This document shows, in pieces, positions 1 to 6,493 of a stretch of DNA of 6,650 bases; position 1 is the stretch's first letter, and every line of letters begins with the position of its first letter. The stretch lies in contig JACMOQ010000643.1 in assembly GCA_014377905.1 (NCBI GenBank), positions 1-6,650 of the forward strand, given 5' to 3'. The position numbers and the translations under genes are program-made. Below the pieces are notes generated by a model. The model was not told the origin of the DNA and searched no databases. It saw nothing but the letters and a program-made list of their open reading frames with translations. This DNA is from Acetobacteraceae bacterium. Its GTDB lineage: Bacteria; Pseudomonadota; Alphaproteobacteria; Acetobacterales; Acetobacteraceae.

Positions 1-273
1 CAGCGCCCGCAAATCCCGTACCTGGGCACCGCGCAGGCTCACTGCCTGCACACTCCGCGCCGCCAACATCGGCAGCGCCTGCAACAGGGTGGCGTCATCG
101 GTGCCATCCATAAAAGTCGCGGTCAGCAGGCCATCCTGTCGCGACAGCACGAAACCGTTCGATGCCGCGCCAGTTTGGGCGCGTGCAGCCCCGATCAGGC
201 CCAGCGCGCCAGGCACGGATTGCAAAACCGCCCTCCGAGCAATCAGCGCGGCACCGGTCGTGCCGGCCTTCAT
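1..273 (-). CDS. Exported protein of unknown function with Tat-like signal peptide (partial, C terminus off left edge)
   Basis: I do not recognise this protein. An open frame of 91 codons starts at an ATG (271-273) and runs to the left edge without a stop. A TGA lies two codons upstream in frame, so the start cannot lie much further out. The N terminus has a twin-arginine stretch (ARRAVLQ, about residues 12-18), a short hydrophobic segment (VPGALGLIGAA) and an ARAQ-T site that could be cleaved near residue 33. This resembles a Tat or Sec signal peptide. The visible mature part includes a leucine/alanine-rich stretch (TLLQALPMLAARSVQAVSL). There is no clear Shine-Dalgarno sequence before the ATG. 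A GGAGG sits six bases before an internal TTG at codon 17, but starting there would lose the arginine pair. The gene diverges from the thiamine-diphosphate enzyme, with 118 bp between the start codons. Confidence 0.55.
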   Translation of the reverse strand, partial: MKAGTTGAALIARRAVLQSVPGALGLIGAARAQTGAASNGFVLSRQDGLLTATFMDGTDDATLLQALPMLAARSVQAVSLRGAQVRDLRAL

Positions 274-376
274 TTGTCAGCCATCGGTGCTGCAATCTAT
301 GTTGAAAATACCGCGCCATGGGAAACCACACTTCGCGGCGCAAAGTCAATGTAACCGGCTGAAACGCCGACGGTCC

Positions 377-381
377 AGGAG
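377..381 (+). promoter_or_regulatory. Shine-Dalgarno sequence AGGAG deciding the start of the thiamine-diphosphate enzyme
   Basis: AGGAG lies ten bases before the ATG at 392. It supports that ATG over the far upstream in-frame ATG at 89, whose 101-residue extension is low-complexity and lies antisense to the divergent exported-protein gene. Confidence 0.6.
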
Positions 382-391
382 AACCCTCCAC

Positions 392-2032
392 ATGCCCCCC
401 TCACCCACCCAGATGATGACCACGGCCGACGCTGCGGTCGCGACGATGATCAAGAACGGCATCGACACCATCTACTGCCTGCCGGGCGTGCAGAACGATC
501 ACCTGTTCGATGCCATTTACAAGCAGCAGAACGCGATCCGCCCGGTCCATACCCGCCATGAACAGGGCACCGCCTATATGGCCCTCGGGGCGGCCATGGC
601 GACCGGCAAGCCGCAGGTTTATGCCGTCGTTCCCGGTCCCGGCATTCTGAACACCACCGCCGCCCTGTCCACCGCCTATGCCTGCTCGGCACCGGTTCTG
701 GCGCTGACCGGGCAAATCATGTCATCGGCAATCGGGCGCAATCTGGGCCACCTGCACGAAATCCCCGACCAGTTGGGCGTGCTGAAATCGCTGACCAAAT
801 GGTCCGAGCGCATTACCGGGCCGCAACACGGCGCGGATATGATGCAGCACGCGTTCCGCCAAATGCGCTCCGGCCAGGCGCGTCCGGTCGGGCTTGAATG
901 CGCGCTCGACGTCTGGGGCAGGCCCGCGCCGGTCGCCCTACCAGACGCGCCAGCCCAGGCAGACCGCCTGGAGATCAACTCCGATCTGATCGAAAAGGCA
1001 GCCAAGCTGTTGGGGGCTGCGCGCAACCCAATGATCGTCGTCGGCGCCGGCGCCCAGGATGCCAGCGCCGAAATTCGCGCCCTGGCCGAGGCGTTGCAAG
1101 CCCCAGTGGTGGCCCATCGCATGGGCCACGGCATCCTGGATGCGCGCCATCCGATGGCGCTGAATGTGGTTGCCGGCCAGTTGCTGTGGAAGGATGTCGA
1201 TGTCGTCATCGCTATCGGCTCGCGCTTGCAGTTGCAGCTCGAAAGCTGGGGCTACGACAACGCGCTGAAGGTGGTGCGGATCGATGCCAACCCCGAAGCC
1301 CATGACCGTATCACCAAGCCCGATGTTGCCATCACCGGCGATGCCGCCGATGGCACGCGGCTTCTGCTTAACGCCCTTGGCAGACACAACAGCGTTCGGG
1401 CATCACGCGCTGACGCGATCGCCGAAATTCGCGCCAAGGGCCACCAGCTGATGGCCGGGATGGAGCCGCAAAATTCGCTGCTCGCAGCCATCCGTCGCGC
1501 ACTGCCTGACGACGGGATTTTTGTCGATGAACTGACTCAGCTTGGCTACATGGCGCGCGCCACCTTTCCGGTTTACCAGCCGCGTACCTTCCTCTCGCCA
1601 GGCTACCAGGGCACGCTGGGCTGGGGCGTGGCGACGGCTTTGGGCGCCAAGGTTGCCTGCCCGGACAAGCAGGTTGTGTGCGTGACCGGCGATGGCGGCT
1701 TCATGTTCAACGTCCAGGAACTCGCAACCGCGGTGCAGCACCGCATTCCGGTGGTTTACGTAATGACCAATGATGGCGCGTTCGGCAATGTCCGCCGTAT
1801 TCAGGATGAAAGTTATGGCGGGCGGATCATCGCCAGCGAATTACACAACCCGGACTTCGTCAAACTCGCGGAAAGCTTCGGCGCCATTGGCCGCCGGGTG
1901 CAAGGCCCAGCGGCGCTGGAAGCGGCGATCATCGAAGGCTTCAAAGCCGACGTGCCGACGGTGATCGACATCCCGGTCGGAGTGCTGCCCAACCCGTGGC
2001 CGATCTATCGGCCGGCCAAGGCGCGCGGTTAG
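392..2032 (+). CDS. Thiamine diphosphate-dependent enzyme, acetolactate synthase/decarboxylase superfamily
   Basis: A 546-residue protein with the three-domain layout of cytosolic ThDP carboligases and 2-oxoacid decarboxylases. The N-terminal PYR domain (about 8-175) carries the conserved cofactor-activating glutamate, E57 in RHEQG, followed by PGPGILNTTAAL (about 81-92) and a TGQ. A central Rossmann-like domain follows (about 190-320; IVVGAGAQDASAEI). The C-terminal PP domain holds the ThDP/metal motif: GDGG at 433-436 and ND at 460-461, with the expected spacing of about 27 residues. The substrate cannot be read from the sequence. The family includes acetolactate synthase, benzoylformate decarboxylase, oxalyl-CoA decarboxylase and sulfoacetaldehyde acetyltransferase. 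The region that in true acetolactate synthases reads AFQETD is here GHLHEIPDQ, and no regulatory ilvH-like subunit is adjacent, so a dedicated branched-chain amino acid enzyme is unlikely. It appears monocistronic. The start is chosen from the Shine-Dalgarno sequence and the homology boundary; an ATG seven codons in is possible. Confidence 0.9.
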   Translation: MPPSPTQMMTTADAAVATMIKNGIDTIYCLPGVQNDHLFDAIYKQQNAIRPVHTRHEQGTAYMALGAAMATGKPQVYAVVPGPGILNTTAALSTAYACSAPVLALTGQIMSSAIGRNLGHLHEIPDQLGVLKSLTKWSERITGPQHGADMMQHAFRQMRSGQARPVGLECALDVWGRPAPVALPDAPAQADRLEINSDLIEKAAKLLGAARNPMIVVGAGAQDASAEIRALAEALQAPVVAHRMGHGILDARHPMALNVVAGQLLWKDVDVVIAIGSRLQLQLESWGYDNALKVVRIDANPEAHDRITKPDVAITGDAADGTRLLLNALGRHNSVRASRADAIAEIRAKGHQLMAGMEPQNSLLAAIRRALPDDGIFVDELTQLGYMARATFPVYQPRTFLSPGYQGTLGWGVATALGAKVACPDKQVVCVTGDGGFMFNVQELATAVQHRIPVVYVMTNDGAFGNVRRIQDESYGGRIIASELHNPDFVKLAESFGAIGRRVQGPAALEAAIIEGFKADVPTVIDIPVGVLPNPWPIYRPAKARG

Positions 2033-2231
2033 GATCGCCTGACCTGCGGTTCACAAAACTTTATTGGTTTGGCCCTGACATGGTGACTACTGGTGGCTTA
2101 CAGGCGCCATGCCAGGATTATTTTATGCGCAGATTTATCAAAAAGCAGACATTGCGGGTCGTCGCCATCAGTCCTTCCGGGTCAGCGCGCCATCGTGCAA
2201 CCCCTCCTGCGCTCTGCTCCCGAACATCAAT

Positions 2232-3194
2232 ATGTCCGCCATGACCGGCCAGTTCGCCGGGTTTTTCGACGATGTCGTAAGGCTTGCCGTCTGGTTCGCA
2301 TTGCTGGCCGCGATTTTCGTGCCGTTGGAACGCCTGCTGGCCGAACGCACCCAAGGGCTGTGGCGGCGGGAGGCACTCAACGATCTCGCCTATTACTTCT
2401 TCAACGGCCTGATCCTAAGCGTGCTGCTGGCCTGGCCGGCCGCCTTGCTGGGGGTTGCCGCCTCGCATCTGGTGCCCGATGCGGTCCTGCACGCCACCGC
2501 CGAAATGCCGCTCTGGCTGCGGGTGGTCGCGGCCCTGGTGATCGGTGGTCTCGGCGCCTACTGGGGCCATCGCTGGTCGCATGAATGGCCGTTGCTGTGG
2601 CGGTTCCATTCGGTCCATCACAGCGCGAAAGACGTGGACTGGCTGACCAATACCCGCGCCCACCCGCTCGATCTGGTTTTCACCCGGTTTTGCGGCCTGA
2701 TGCCGCTTTATGCCACCGGGCTCGCCCAGGCGTCGCAGGGCGCCGAATTGCTGCCAGTGATCGTAGCGCTGATCGGCACGGTTTGGAGCTTTGTGGTCCA
2801 CGCCAATCTGCGCTGGCGGCTCGGCTGGATTGAGCAGGTGATTTCCACGCCGTCCTTCCATCGCTGGCACCATACCAACGATGCCATGCGCGACCACAAC
2901 TATGCGGCAATCCTGCCCGTGCTCGACCGGGCCTTCGGGACATTCCATCTGCCCCGCGGTCGCCCGACGGTGTACGGCATCGATGGCAACATGCCGCCGG
3001 GCTTTCTCGCCCAACTCATCCAGGCGTTCCAGCGATCGCCCGATGCAGCCCTACGCCTTCCAAAGCCGCGAGCACCCTCGCACGCCGTCGGGGTCGGACG
3101 CGTGGGTTGGTACCGCCAGGGCGATCAGCACGAAGGCGAAAAAACCCCTCATGCTCCGTCCCCTACCCGCACCCCGGGATGGAAAAACCCATAA
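2232..3194 (+). CDS. Fatty acid hydroxylase / sterol desaturase family membrane protein
   Basis: A 320-residue integral membrane protein of the di-iron fatty acid hydroxylase/sterol desaturase superfamily, which uses O2 to hydroxylate or desaturate lipid chains or sterol-like substrates. The histidine boxes are complete: HRWSH (113-117), HSVHH (126-130) and HRWHH (210-214), with further conserved-type His at 144, 190 and 222. Hydrophobic segments lie at about 17-33, 53-78, 95-111 and 172-190. The exact substrate (carotenoid, hopanoid, fatty acid or other lipid) cannot be told. The frame is open back to an ATG at 2109, but residues before MSAMTGQF are unlike the family, so I start at 2232; MTGQF at 2241 is an alternative. 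Neither has a clear Shine-Dalgarno sequence. Family-like sequence ends near residue 267. The last 50 or so residues are Pro/Arg/Gly-rich and lie antisense to the end of uvrC and its downstream small ORF, so the natural C terminus may be shorter in relatives. Confidence 0.85.
   Translation: MSAMTGQFAGFFDDVVRLAVWFALLAAIFVPLERLLAERTQGLWRREALNDLAYYFFNGLILSVLLAWPAALLGVAASHLVPDAVLHATAEMPLWLRVVAALVIGGLGAYWGHRWSHEWPLLWRFHSVHHSAKDVDWLTNTRAHPLDLVFTRFCGLMPLYATGLAQASQGAELLPVIVALIGTVWSFVVHANLRWRLGWIEQVISTPSFHRWHHTNDAMRDHNYAAILPVLDRAFGTFHLPRGRPTVYGIDGNMPPGFLAQLIQAFQRSPDAALRLPKPRAPSHAVGVGRVGWYRQGDQHEGEKTPHAPSPTRTPGWKNP
3051..3152 (-). CDS. Small ORF with signal-peptide-like N terminus, start overlapping uvrC stop
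   Basis: A 33-codon frame whose ATG (3150-3152) overlaps the uvrC TGA as ATGA, the usual arrangement for translational coupling. GGGGA and GGAG lie just upstream within the end of uvrC. The product starts MRGFFAFVLIALAVPTHAS: a positive residue, a hydrophobic core of about 12 residues and a THA-S site, as in a Sec signal peptide. Only about 15 residues remain after it (DPDGVRGCSRLWKA), with one cysteine, before TAG. I recognise no family. It lies entirely antisense to the C-terminal tail of the desaturase-family gene, so at most one of the two coding interpretations is likely to be under strong selection here. It could be a genuine micropeptide, the remnant of a longer exported protein, or a chance frame. 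The signal-like start together with the coupled junction is what makes it worth listing. Confidence 0.35.
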   Translation of the reverse strand: MRGFFAFVLIALAVPTHASDPDGVRGCSRLWKA

Positions 3195-5035
3195 ACCCGG
3201 CTGGCGATCTCCCGCGAAACCCCCGGCGCCGCTTCCAGATCATGTAACCCCGCCGCCTTCACCCCGCGCGCCGAGCCAAAATGATTGAGCAGCGCCCGCT
3301 TGCGCGCCGGGCCAATGCCGGGAATGTCATCAAGTTCGCTTTGCACGAGCGATTTCGATCGTCCGGCGCGATGGGTGGTGATGGCGAAGCGATGCGCCTC
3401 ATCGCGCAGGCGTTGCAGAAAATACAGCACCGGGTCGCGCGGCGGCAGTTGAAACGGCTCCCGCCCGTCGATGTGGAACCATTCGCGCCCGGCATCGCGG
3501 TTCGGGCCCTTGGCGATAGCGACCAGCTTGACGTCATCGATGCCAAGTTCCTCCAGCACGCCACGCACCGCCGAAAGCTGTCCGGCGCCGCCATCGATCA
3601 ACAATAGATCGGGCCATTCGGCGTTCGCATCTTTCAGCGCGCGGGCGAAGCGGCGGGTTAGCATTTCGCGCATCATCGCAAAGTCATCGCCTGGGGTAAC
3701 CGGGCCCTTGATCGAAAATTTGCGATACGCCGCCTTGTTGAACCCCTCCGGCCCGGCGACGATCATCACGCCATAGGCGTTGGTGCCCATGATGTGGCTG
3801 TTATCGTAAACCTCGATTCTGCAAGGCGTCGGGATGGCGAACAAGGCCCCGACCGCTTCGAGCAGCTTGGCCTGGCCGGCAGTTTCGGCGAGTTTCCGTT
3901 CCAACGCCTCGCGCGCATTGAGCTCGGCGTGGGCAACCACGGCGGCCTTTTCGCCACGCTGCGGCACCGCGATTTCGACCCGTTTGCCATTGCCGAAGGT
4001 TTGCGCCTTCAGGCTCAGCGCCTCCTCGATCAGGCCTTGTTCTGCGAGTTCACGGTTAAGCAGCACCAACGGCGGCGGCGGCTTGTCGTCGTAGAACTGG
4101 GCGATGAAGGCGGCGAGCACCTCCGGCAGATCTTCGTGGCGGCCATGGCTTGGGTAAAAGGCACGGTTGCCGTTGTTGCGCCCGCCGCGGAAGAAAAACA
4201 CCTGAACGCAGCTTTGCCCGGCGATCTGCCAGCCGGCGATCACGTCGGCATCATTCATGCTGGCCGGGTTGATGACGTCCGAGCCCTGCACCGTGGTCAG
4301 CGCGCGGATGCGGTCGCGGATCGCAGCGGCGCGTTCGAATTCCAGCGTCTCGGCGGCAGCTTCCATCTCTGTCGCCAGATCGCGCTGCACGCTTGACGCC
4401 TTGCCGGCGAGGAAGGCGCGCGCCTGATCGGCGAGGCCGGCATAATCCTCGGTGCTGATCCGCCCGACACAAGGCGCCGAACACCGCCGGATCTGATGCA
4501 GCAGGCACGGCCGGGTGCGGTTGGCAAACACGGTATCAGCGCAAGACCGTAGCAGAAACACGCGCTGCATGGCGGTCACGGTATTGTTCACCGCCCAGGC
4601 CGAGGCGAACGGGCCGTAATAGCTGCCCTTGCGCCCGCGCGCGCCGCGATGCTTGGTGATCTGCGGAAACGGATGATCCTCGGTCAACAGCAGCCACGGA
4701 TAGGATTTATCGTCGCGCAGCACGATGTTGTAGCGCGGCTTCATCCGCTTGATGAAGTTGGCCTCCAGCAGCAGCGCCTCGGCCTCGGTGTGGGTGGTGA
4801 CGATTTCCATCGTCACGGTTTCCGACACCATCCGCCGCAGCCGTTCCGACAGCCGGCCAATCTGGGTGTAGGAGTGCACCCGCTTGCTGAGCACGCGGGC
4901 CTTGCCGACGTACAGCGCCTCACCAGCAGCGCCCAGCATCCGATAAACGCCGGGCGATTGCGGCATGGTTTCCAGCGCGGTTTCAATCACCGAGACGCCG
5001 CGTTTGGGGGGGGGATCGGTCACTAGGTCGGTCAT
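3149..5035 (-). CDS. uvrC: Excinuclease ABC subunit C (UvrC)
   Basis: UvrC makes the 3' and 5' incisions around DNA lesions in nucleotide excision repair after UvrA/UvrB loading, in the cytoplasm. The 628-residue protein is of normal length and complete. The GIY-YIG nuclease domain (about 22-100) has GVY at 29-31, YVGKA at 42-46, catalytic-type E91 and N103. Cysteines at 165, 177, 185 and 189 have spacing C-x11-C-x7-C-x3-C, which matches the Fe-S ligands of E. coli UvrC. The UVR (UvrB-binding) segment lies at about 215-248. The RNase H-like nuclease has D411 (YDNSH), D481 (IDGGAGQ) and H548 (EAHRF). Tandem helix-hairpin-helix motifs (DIPGIGPARKRALLNHFG and following) occupy about 570-615. I choose the ATG at 5033-5035, preceded by TTGGA, over an in-frame TTG three codons upstream. 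Three proline codons near the start form a C9 run. Its 3' end converges on and overlaps the desaturase-family gene by 46 bp. Confidence 0.97.
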   Translation of the reverse strand: MTDLVTDPPPKRGVSVIETALETMPQSPGVYRMLGAAGEALYVGKARVLSKRVHSYTQIGRLSERLRRMVSETVTMEIVTTHTEAEALLLEANFIKRMKPRYNIVLRDDKSYPWLLLTEDHPFPQITKHRGARGRKGSYYGPFASAWAVNNTVTAMQRVFLLRSCADTVFANRTRPCLLHQIRRCSAPCVGRISTEDYAGLADQARAFLAGKASSVQRDLATEMEAAAETLEFERAAAIRDRIRALTTVQGSDVINPASMNDADVIAGWQIAGQSCVQVFFFRGGRNNGNRAFYPSHGRHEDLPEVLAAFIAQFYDDKPPPPLVLLNRELAEQGLIEEALSLKAQTFGNGKRVEIAVPQRGEKAAVVAHAELNAREALERKLAETAGQAKLLEAVGALFAIPTPCRIEVYDNSHIMGTNAYGVMIVAGPEGFNKAAYRKFSIKGPVTPGDDFAMMREMLTRRFARALKDANAEWPDLLLIDGGAGQLSAVRGVLEELGIDDVKLVAIAKGPNRDAGREWFHIDGREPFQLPPRDPVLYFLQRLRDEAHRFAITTHRAGRSKSLVQSELDDIPGIGPARKRALLNHFGSARGVKAAGLHDLEAAPGVSREIASRVYGFFHPGVRVGDGA

Positions 5036-5093
5036 TGGGTCCAAGGTGAAAGTGACGTTAGGGCAATGGCGTGCAGTCTATCAGAGGCAGAAT

Positions 5094-5113
5094 AAATCCA
5101 CCCAAATCCATCC
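5094..5113. repeat. Two tandem copies of a 10-bp AAATCCAYCC sequence
   Basis: AAATCCACCC at 5094-5103 is followed directly by AAATCCATCC at 5104-5113, with one mismatch, in the uvrC upstream region about 60 bp before its start codon. Its role is unknown. It sits a few bases from the DnaA-box-like pair and could be part of the same binding region, or chance. Confidence 0.4.
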
Positions 5114-5121
5114 ACCATTTC

Positions 5122-5142
5122 TGGGGATAACTCTGTGGGAAA
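5122..5142 (-). promoter_or_regulatory. Pair of DnaA-box-like sequences upstream of uvrC
   Basis: Read on the minus strand, TTATCCCCA (5122-5130) matches the DnaA box TTATCCACA at 8 of 9 positions. TTTCCCACA (5134-5142) matches at 7 of 9. The two have the same orientation, three bases apart. Both are imperfect, and no dnaA, dnaN, parAB or gidA-type gene is nearby, so this is not good evidence for a replication origin. It may be a DnaA regulatory site for uvrC or a chance match in a relatively AT-rich spacer. Confidence 0.25.
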
Positions 5143-5286
5143 ACCCTGAACCCGCCCCCTAACCCCGTGGAATTGCTGCACCTGCTCGGATTGCCTCATT
5201 TTTGCGCATCACCGTTAAGCTATTGTTTTTGTTGACTTCAAACATTACCAATAGGTTACACGGTGAAGACAGGCCGCCATCATATT

Positions 5287-5313
5287 GAAAATTAACGACC
5301 GCTGCGCTGCGGT
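5287..5313 (-). terminator. Possible intrinsic terminator after folB
   Basis: Just past the folB TAA, minus-strand ACCGC (5313-5309) and GCGGT (5302-5298) can pair around a six-base loop. They are followed by the T-rich CGTTAATTTT. A competing 7-bp stem pairs CCGCTGC (5331-5325) with GCAGCGG (5305-5299) across the stop codon. The stems are short and the T tract is interrupted, so the call is weak. The same bases can be read as a promoter, TTGTCC-17 bp-GTTAAT, which could serve uvrC instead. Confidence 0.3.
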
Positions 5314-5321
5314 GGACAATC

Positions 5322-5693
5322 TTAGCAGCGGCGGCGCTCGACGGTAACCCCGGCACTCACCGCATCGGGAAAAATGTCAAGCTTCTCGACCGTGATTCGC
5401 GCAGCAATTACCCGGATATCTGCCAAGGCCGCTTCGGCAATGCGCTCAGCCAAGGTTTCCACGAGACGGACATGCTCGGCCCCACAAAGTGCCCGCACCT
5501 GATCAGCCAGTTTCGCGTAATCGACGACGCGGGAAAGGTCGTCGTGGCCGACCCCGGCGTTGTCATCCGCCACCGACAGATCGACATTGATGCGGATACG
5601 CTGCCGCGCCGTGCGCTCGTGGGCATAGACGCCGATGCTCGCCATCAACACCATGTCGCGCAGGAAAACCTGGCGGATGCCGTGGCCGGTCAT
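5322..5693 (-). CDS. folB: Dihydroneopterin aldolase (FolB)
   Basis: FolB cleaves 7,8-dihydroneopterin to 6-hydroxymethyl-7,8-dihydropterin and glycolaldehyde (and may epimerise it) in cytosolic folate synthesis. The 123-residue length is normal for the family. Visible signatures are FLRDMVLMASIGVYAHER (10-27), with the pterin-site glutamate E26; VVDY (56-59); VETLAERIAEAAL (78-90), with E79; and VEKLDIFPDA (102-111), with the catalytic-type lysine K104. The ATG at 5691-5693 overlaps the TGA of the upstream reductase as ATGA, and GAGGA sits just before it. An earlier in-frame ATG at 5726 would add 11 residues lying inside the reductase gene and unlike the family. The tight overlap implies coupled expression with the reductase. 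A 286-bp gap separates folB from uvrC, so uvrC probably has its own promoter. Confidence 0.93.
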   Translation of the reverse strand: MTGHGIRQVFLRDMVLMASIGVYAHERTARQRIRINVDLSVADDNAGVGHDDLSRVVDYAKLADQVRALCGAEHVRLVETLAERIAEAALADIRVIAARITVEKLDIFPDAVSAGVTVERRRC

Positions 5694-6448
5694 TCCTCGA
5701 CCTGCGCGCCGGCATTCGGCCCCCATTGCAGATGCTGCCCGCCATCAAGGGCGATCATCTGCCCGGTCATTGACCGCAATTCCAGCATCGCCAGCACCGC
5801 GCGGCCGATTTCGGCCAGCTCCGGGCCGCGTTGCAGCGGCACCGATCGCGCCTGACGGTCAAACTGCGCCTGGGTCTGGCGGCTGTTGGGCAGCGCCGGA
5901 CCAGGGCCAATGCCGTTGACCCGGATGCGCGGCGCCAGCGCCAAGGCCATCGACTGGGTCAGACCCCACAGCCCCATTTTGGACACGGTGTAGGACACGA
6001 AATGCGGGGTCAGCGACCAGACACGCTCATCCAGCATGTTTACCACCAGCCCTTCGGCGTCGGCCGGCAGGGCGCGGGCGAAATCCTGCATTAGCACGAA
6101 CGGCGCGCGCAAATTCGGTTCGATATGACGGTCCCAGCTTGCGCGTGTAACGTCGTCCCATTCATCGCGTTCGAAGGTGCTGGCGTTATTGACCAGCACC
6201 CCGATCGGGCCGAGTGCGGCGGTTGCGGCTGGCACCAGGCCGCGCACGGCGTTTTCATCCGACAGATCGGCCTTCAGGACGATCGATTTCACCCCGAACG
6301 CCGCGACATCGGCGGCGGTTTCCGCCGCATCCACGGTGCTATCATTATAGTGGATCGCGACCGCGTAGCCGGCTTCCGCCAACGCCAAGGCGATGGCACG
6401 CCCAAGGCGCTTGCCGCCCCCCGTCACCAGTGCGGTTTTGGGTATCAA
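5690..6448 (-). CDS. Short-chain dehydrogenase/reductase, pteridine reductase (PTR1/FolM)-like
   Basis: A 252-residue NAD(P)-dependent short-chain dehydrogenase. The nucleotide-binding motif is TGGGKRLG (9-16), with Arg14 in the TGxxxRxG form typical of pteridine reductases. ADLS (60-63), NNAS (87-90), VNMLD (136-140) and YTVSK (153-157) follow, then RVNGIGPGP and a C-terminal MIALDGGQHL. Catalytic Y153 and K157 are present. The usual catalytic Ser is replaced by D140, as in PTR1 (NMVD) and FolM. That and the overlap with folB suggest reduction of dihydropterin or dihydrofolate in the cytosol; the exact substrate is an inference. An in-frame TAG lies three codons upstream of a TTG (6446-6448), so the start must be this TTG or lie inside the fold. 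Translation probably depends on coupling through the duplicated leader. A one-base indel at the 5' end, destroying an older ATG start, is an alternative reading. Confidence 0.88.
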   Translation of the reverse strand: MIPKTALVTGGGKRLGRAIALALAEAGYAVAIHYNDSTVDAAETAADVAAFGVKSIVLKADLSDENAVRGLVPAATAALGPIGVLVNNASTFERDEWDDVTRASWDRHIEPNLRAPFVLMQDFARALPADAEGLVVNMLDERVWSLTPHFVSYTVSKMGLWGLTQSMALALAPRIRVNGIGPGPALPNSRQTQAQFDRQARSVPLQRGPELAEIGRAVLAMLELRSMTGQMIALDGGQHLQWGPNAGAQVEE

Positions 6449-6493
6449 GACGCGCTATCCGCACGGGGTATCAAGACGCGCTATCCGCACGGG
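6440..6493. repeat. Perfect 26-bp tandem duplication between ppdK and the reductase
   Basis: Positions 6441-6466 are repeated exactly at 6467-6492. One extra matching base on each side lets the unit shift by one or two bases. Each copy carries, on the minus strand, a GCGGATAGCG stretch and a TTGA start-stop signal. The unit is not a multiple of three, so it shifts frame. Perfect identity suggests a recent duplication, or an assembly artefact. Confidence 0.9.

Noticed and set aside
89..391. 101-residue N-terminal extension of the thiamine-diphosphate enzyme
   Set aside because: It has low-complexity composition unlike the family and lies antisense to the divergent exported-protein gene. A good Shine-Dalgarno sequence precedes the ATG at 392.
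2075..2103. CTGACA-17 bp-TTACAG as a promoter for the desaturase-family gene
   Set aside because: The first element is good but the second matches TATAAT poorly, so it is not distinguishable from chance.
2109..2231. 41-residue N-terminal extension of the desaturase-family protein, and a 39-codon frame starting at 2125
   Set aside because: The extension is unlike the family. The short frame has only a weak AGGA before it and no recognisable content. No convincing promoter was found in 2033-2231 either.
2415..3014. 199-codon minus-strand frame opposite the desaturase gene
   Set aside because: The plus strand carries the histidine boxes and the hydrophobic pattern. The antisense product is His/Gly/Arg-rich shadow sequence.
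3174..3200. Interrupted hairpin (CCGGG/CCCGG around ATGG/CCAT) at the convergent gene ends
   Set aside because: It lies within uvrC codons and has no adjacent T tract on the appropriate side, so it is not supported as a terminator.
3794..4396. 200-codon open frame on the plus strand inside uvrC
   Set aside because: It is antisense to highly conserved uvrC codons. Long antisense frames are expected in GC-rich genes, and the product resembles no family.
5036..5044. TTG start three codons upstream for uvrC
   Set aside because: It has no Shine-Dalgarno sequence before it. The ATG at 5035 has TTGGA at usable spacing and fits the family's N terminus equally well.
5159..5356. 65-codon minus-strand frame spanning the folB end and spacer
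   Set aside because: It overlaps the conserved folB end out of frame and has no Shine-Dalgarno sequence or recognisable domain. A 28-codon sub-frame starting at an internal ATG is equally unsupported.
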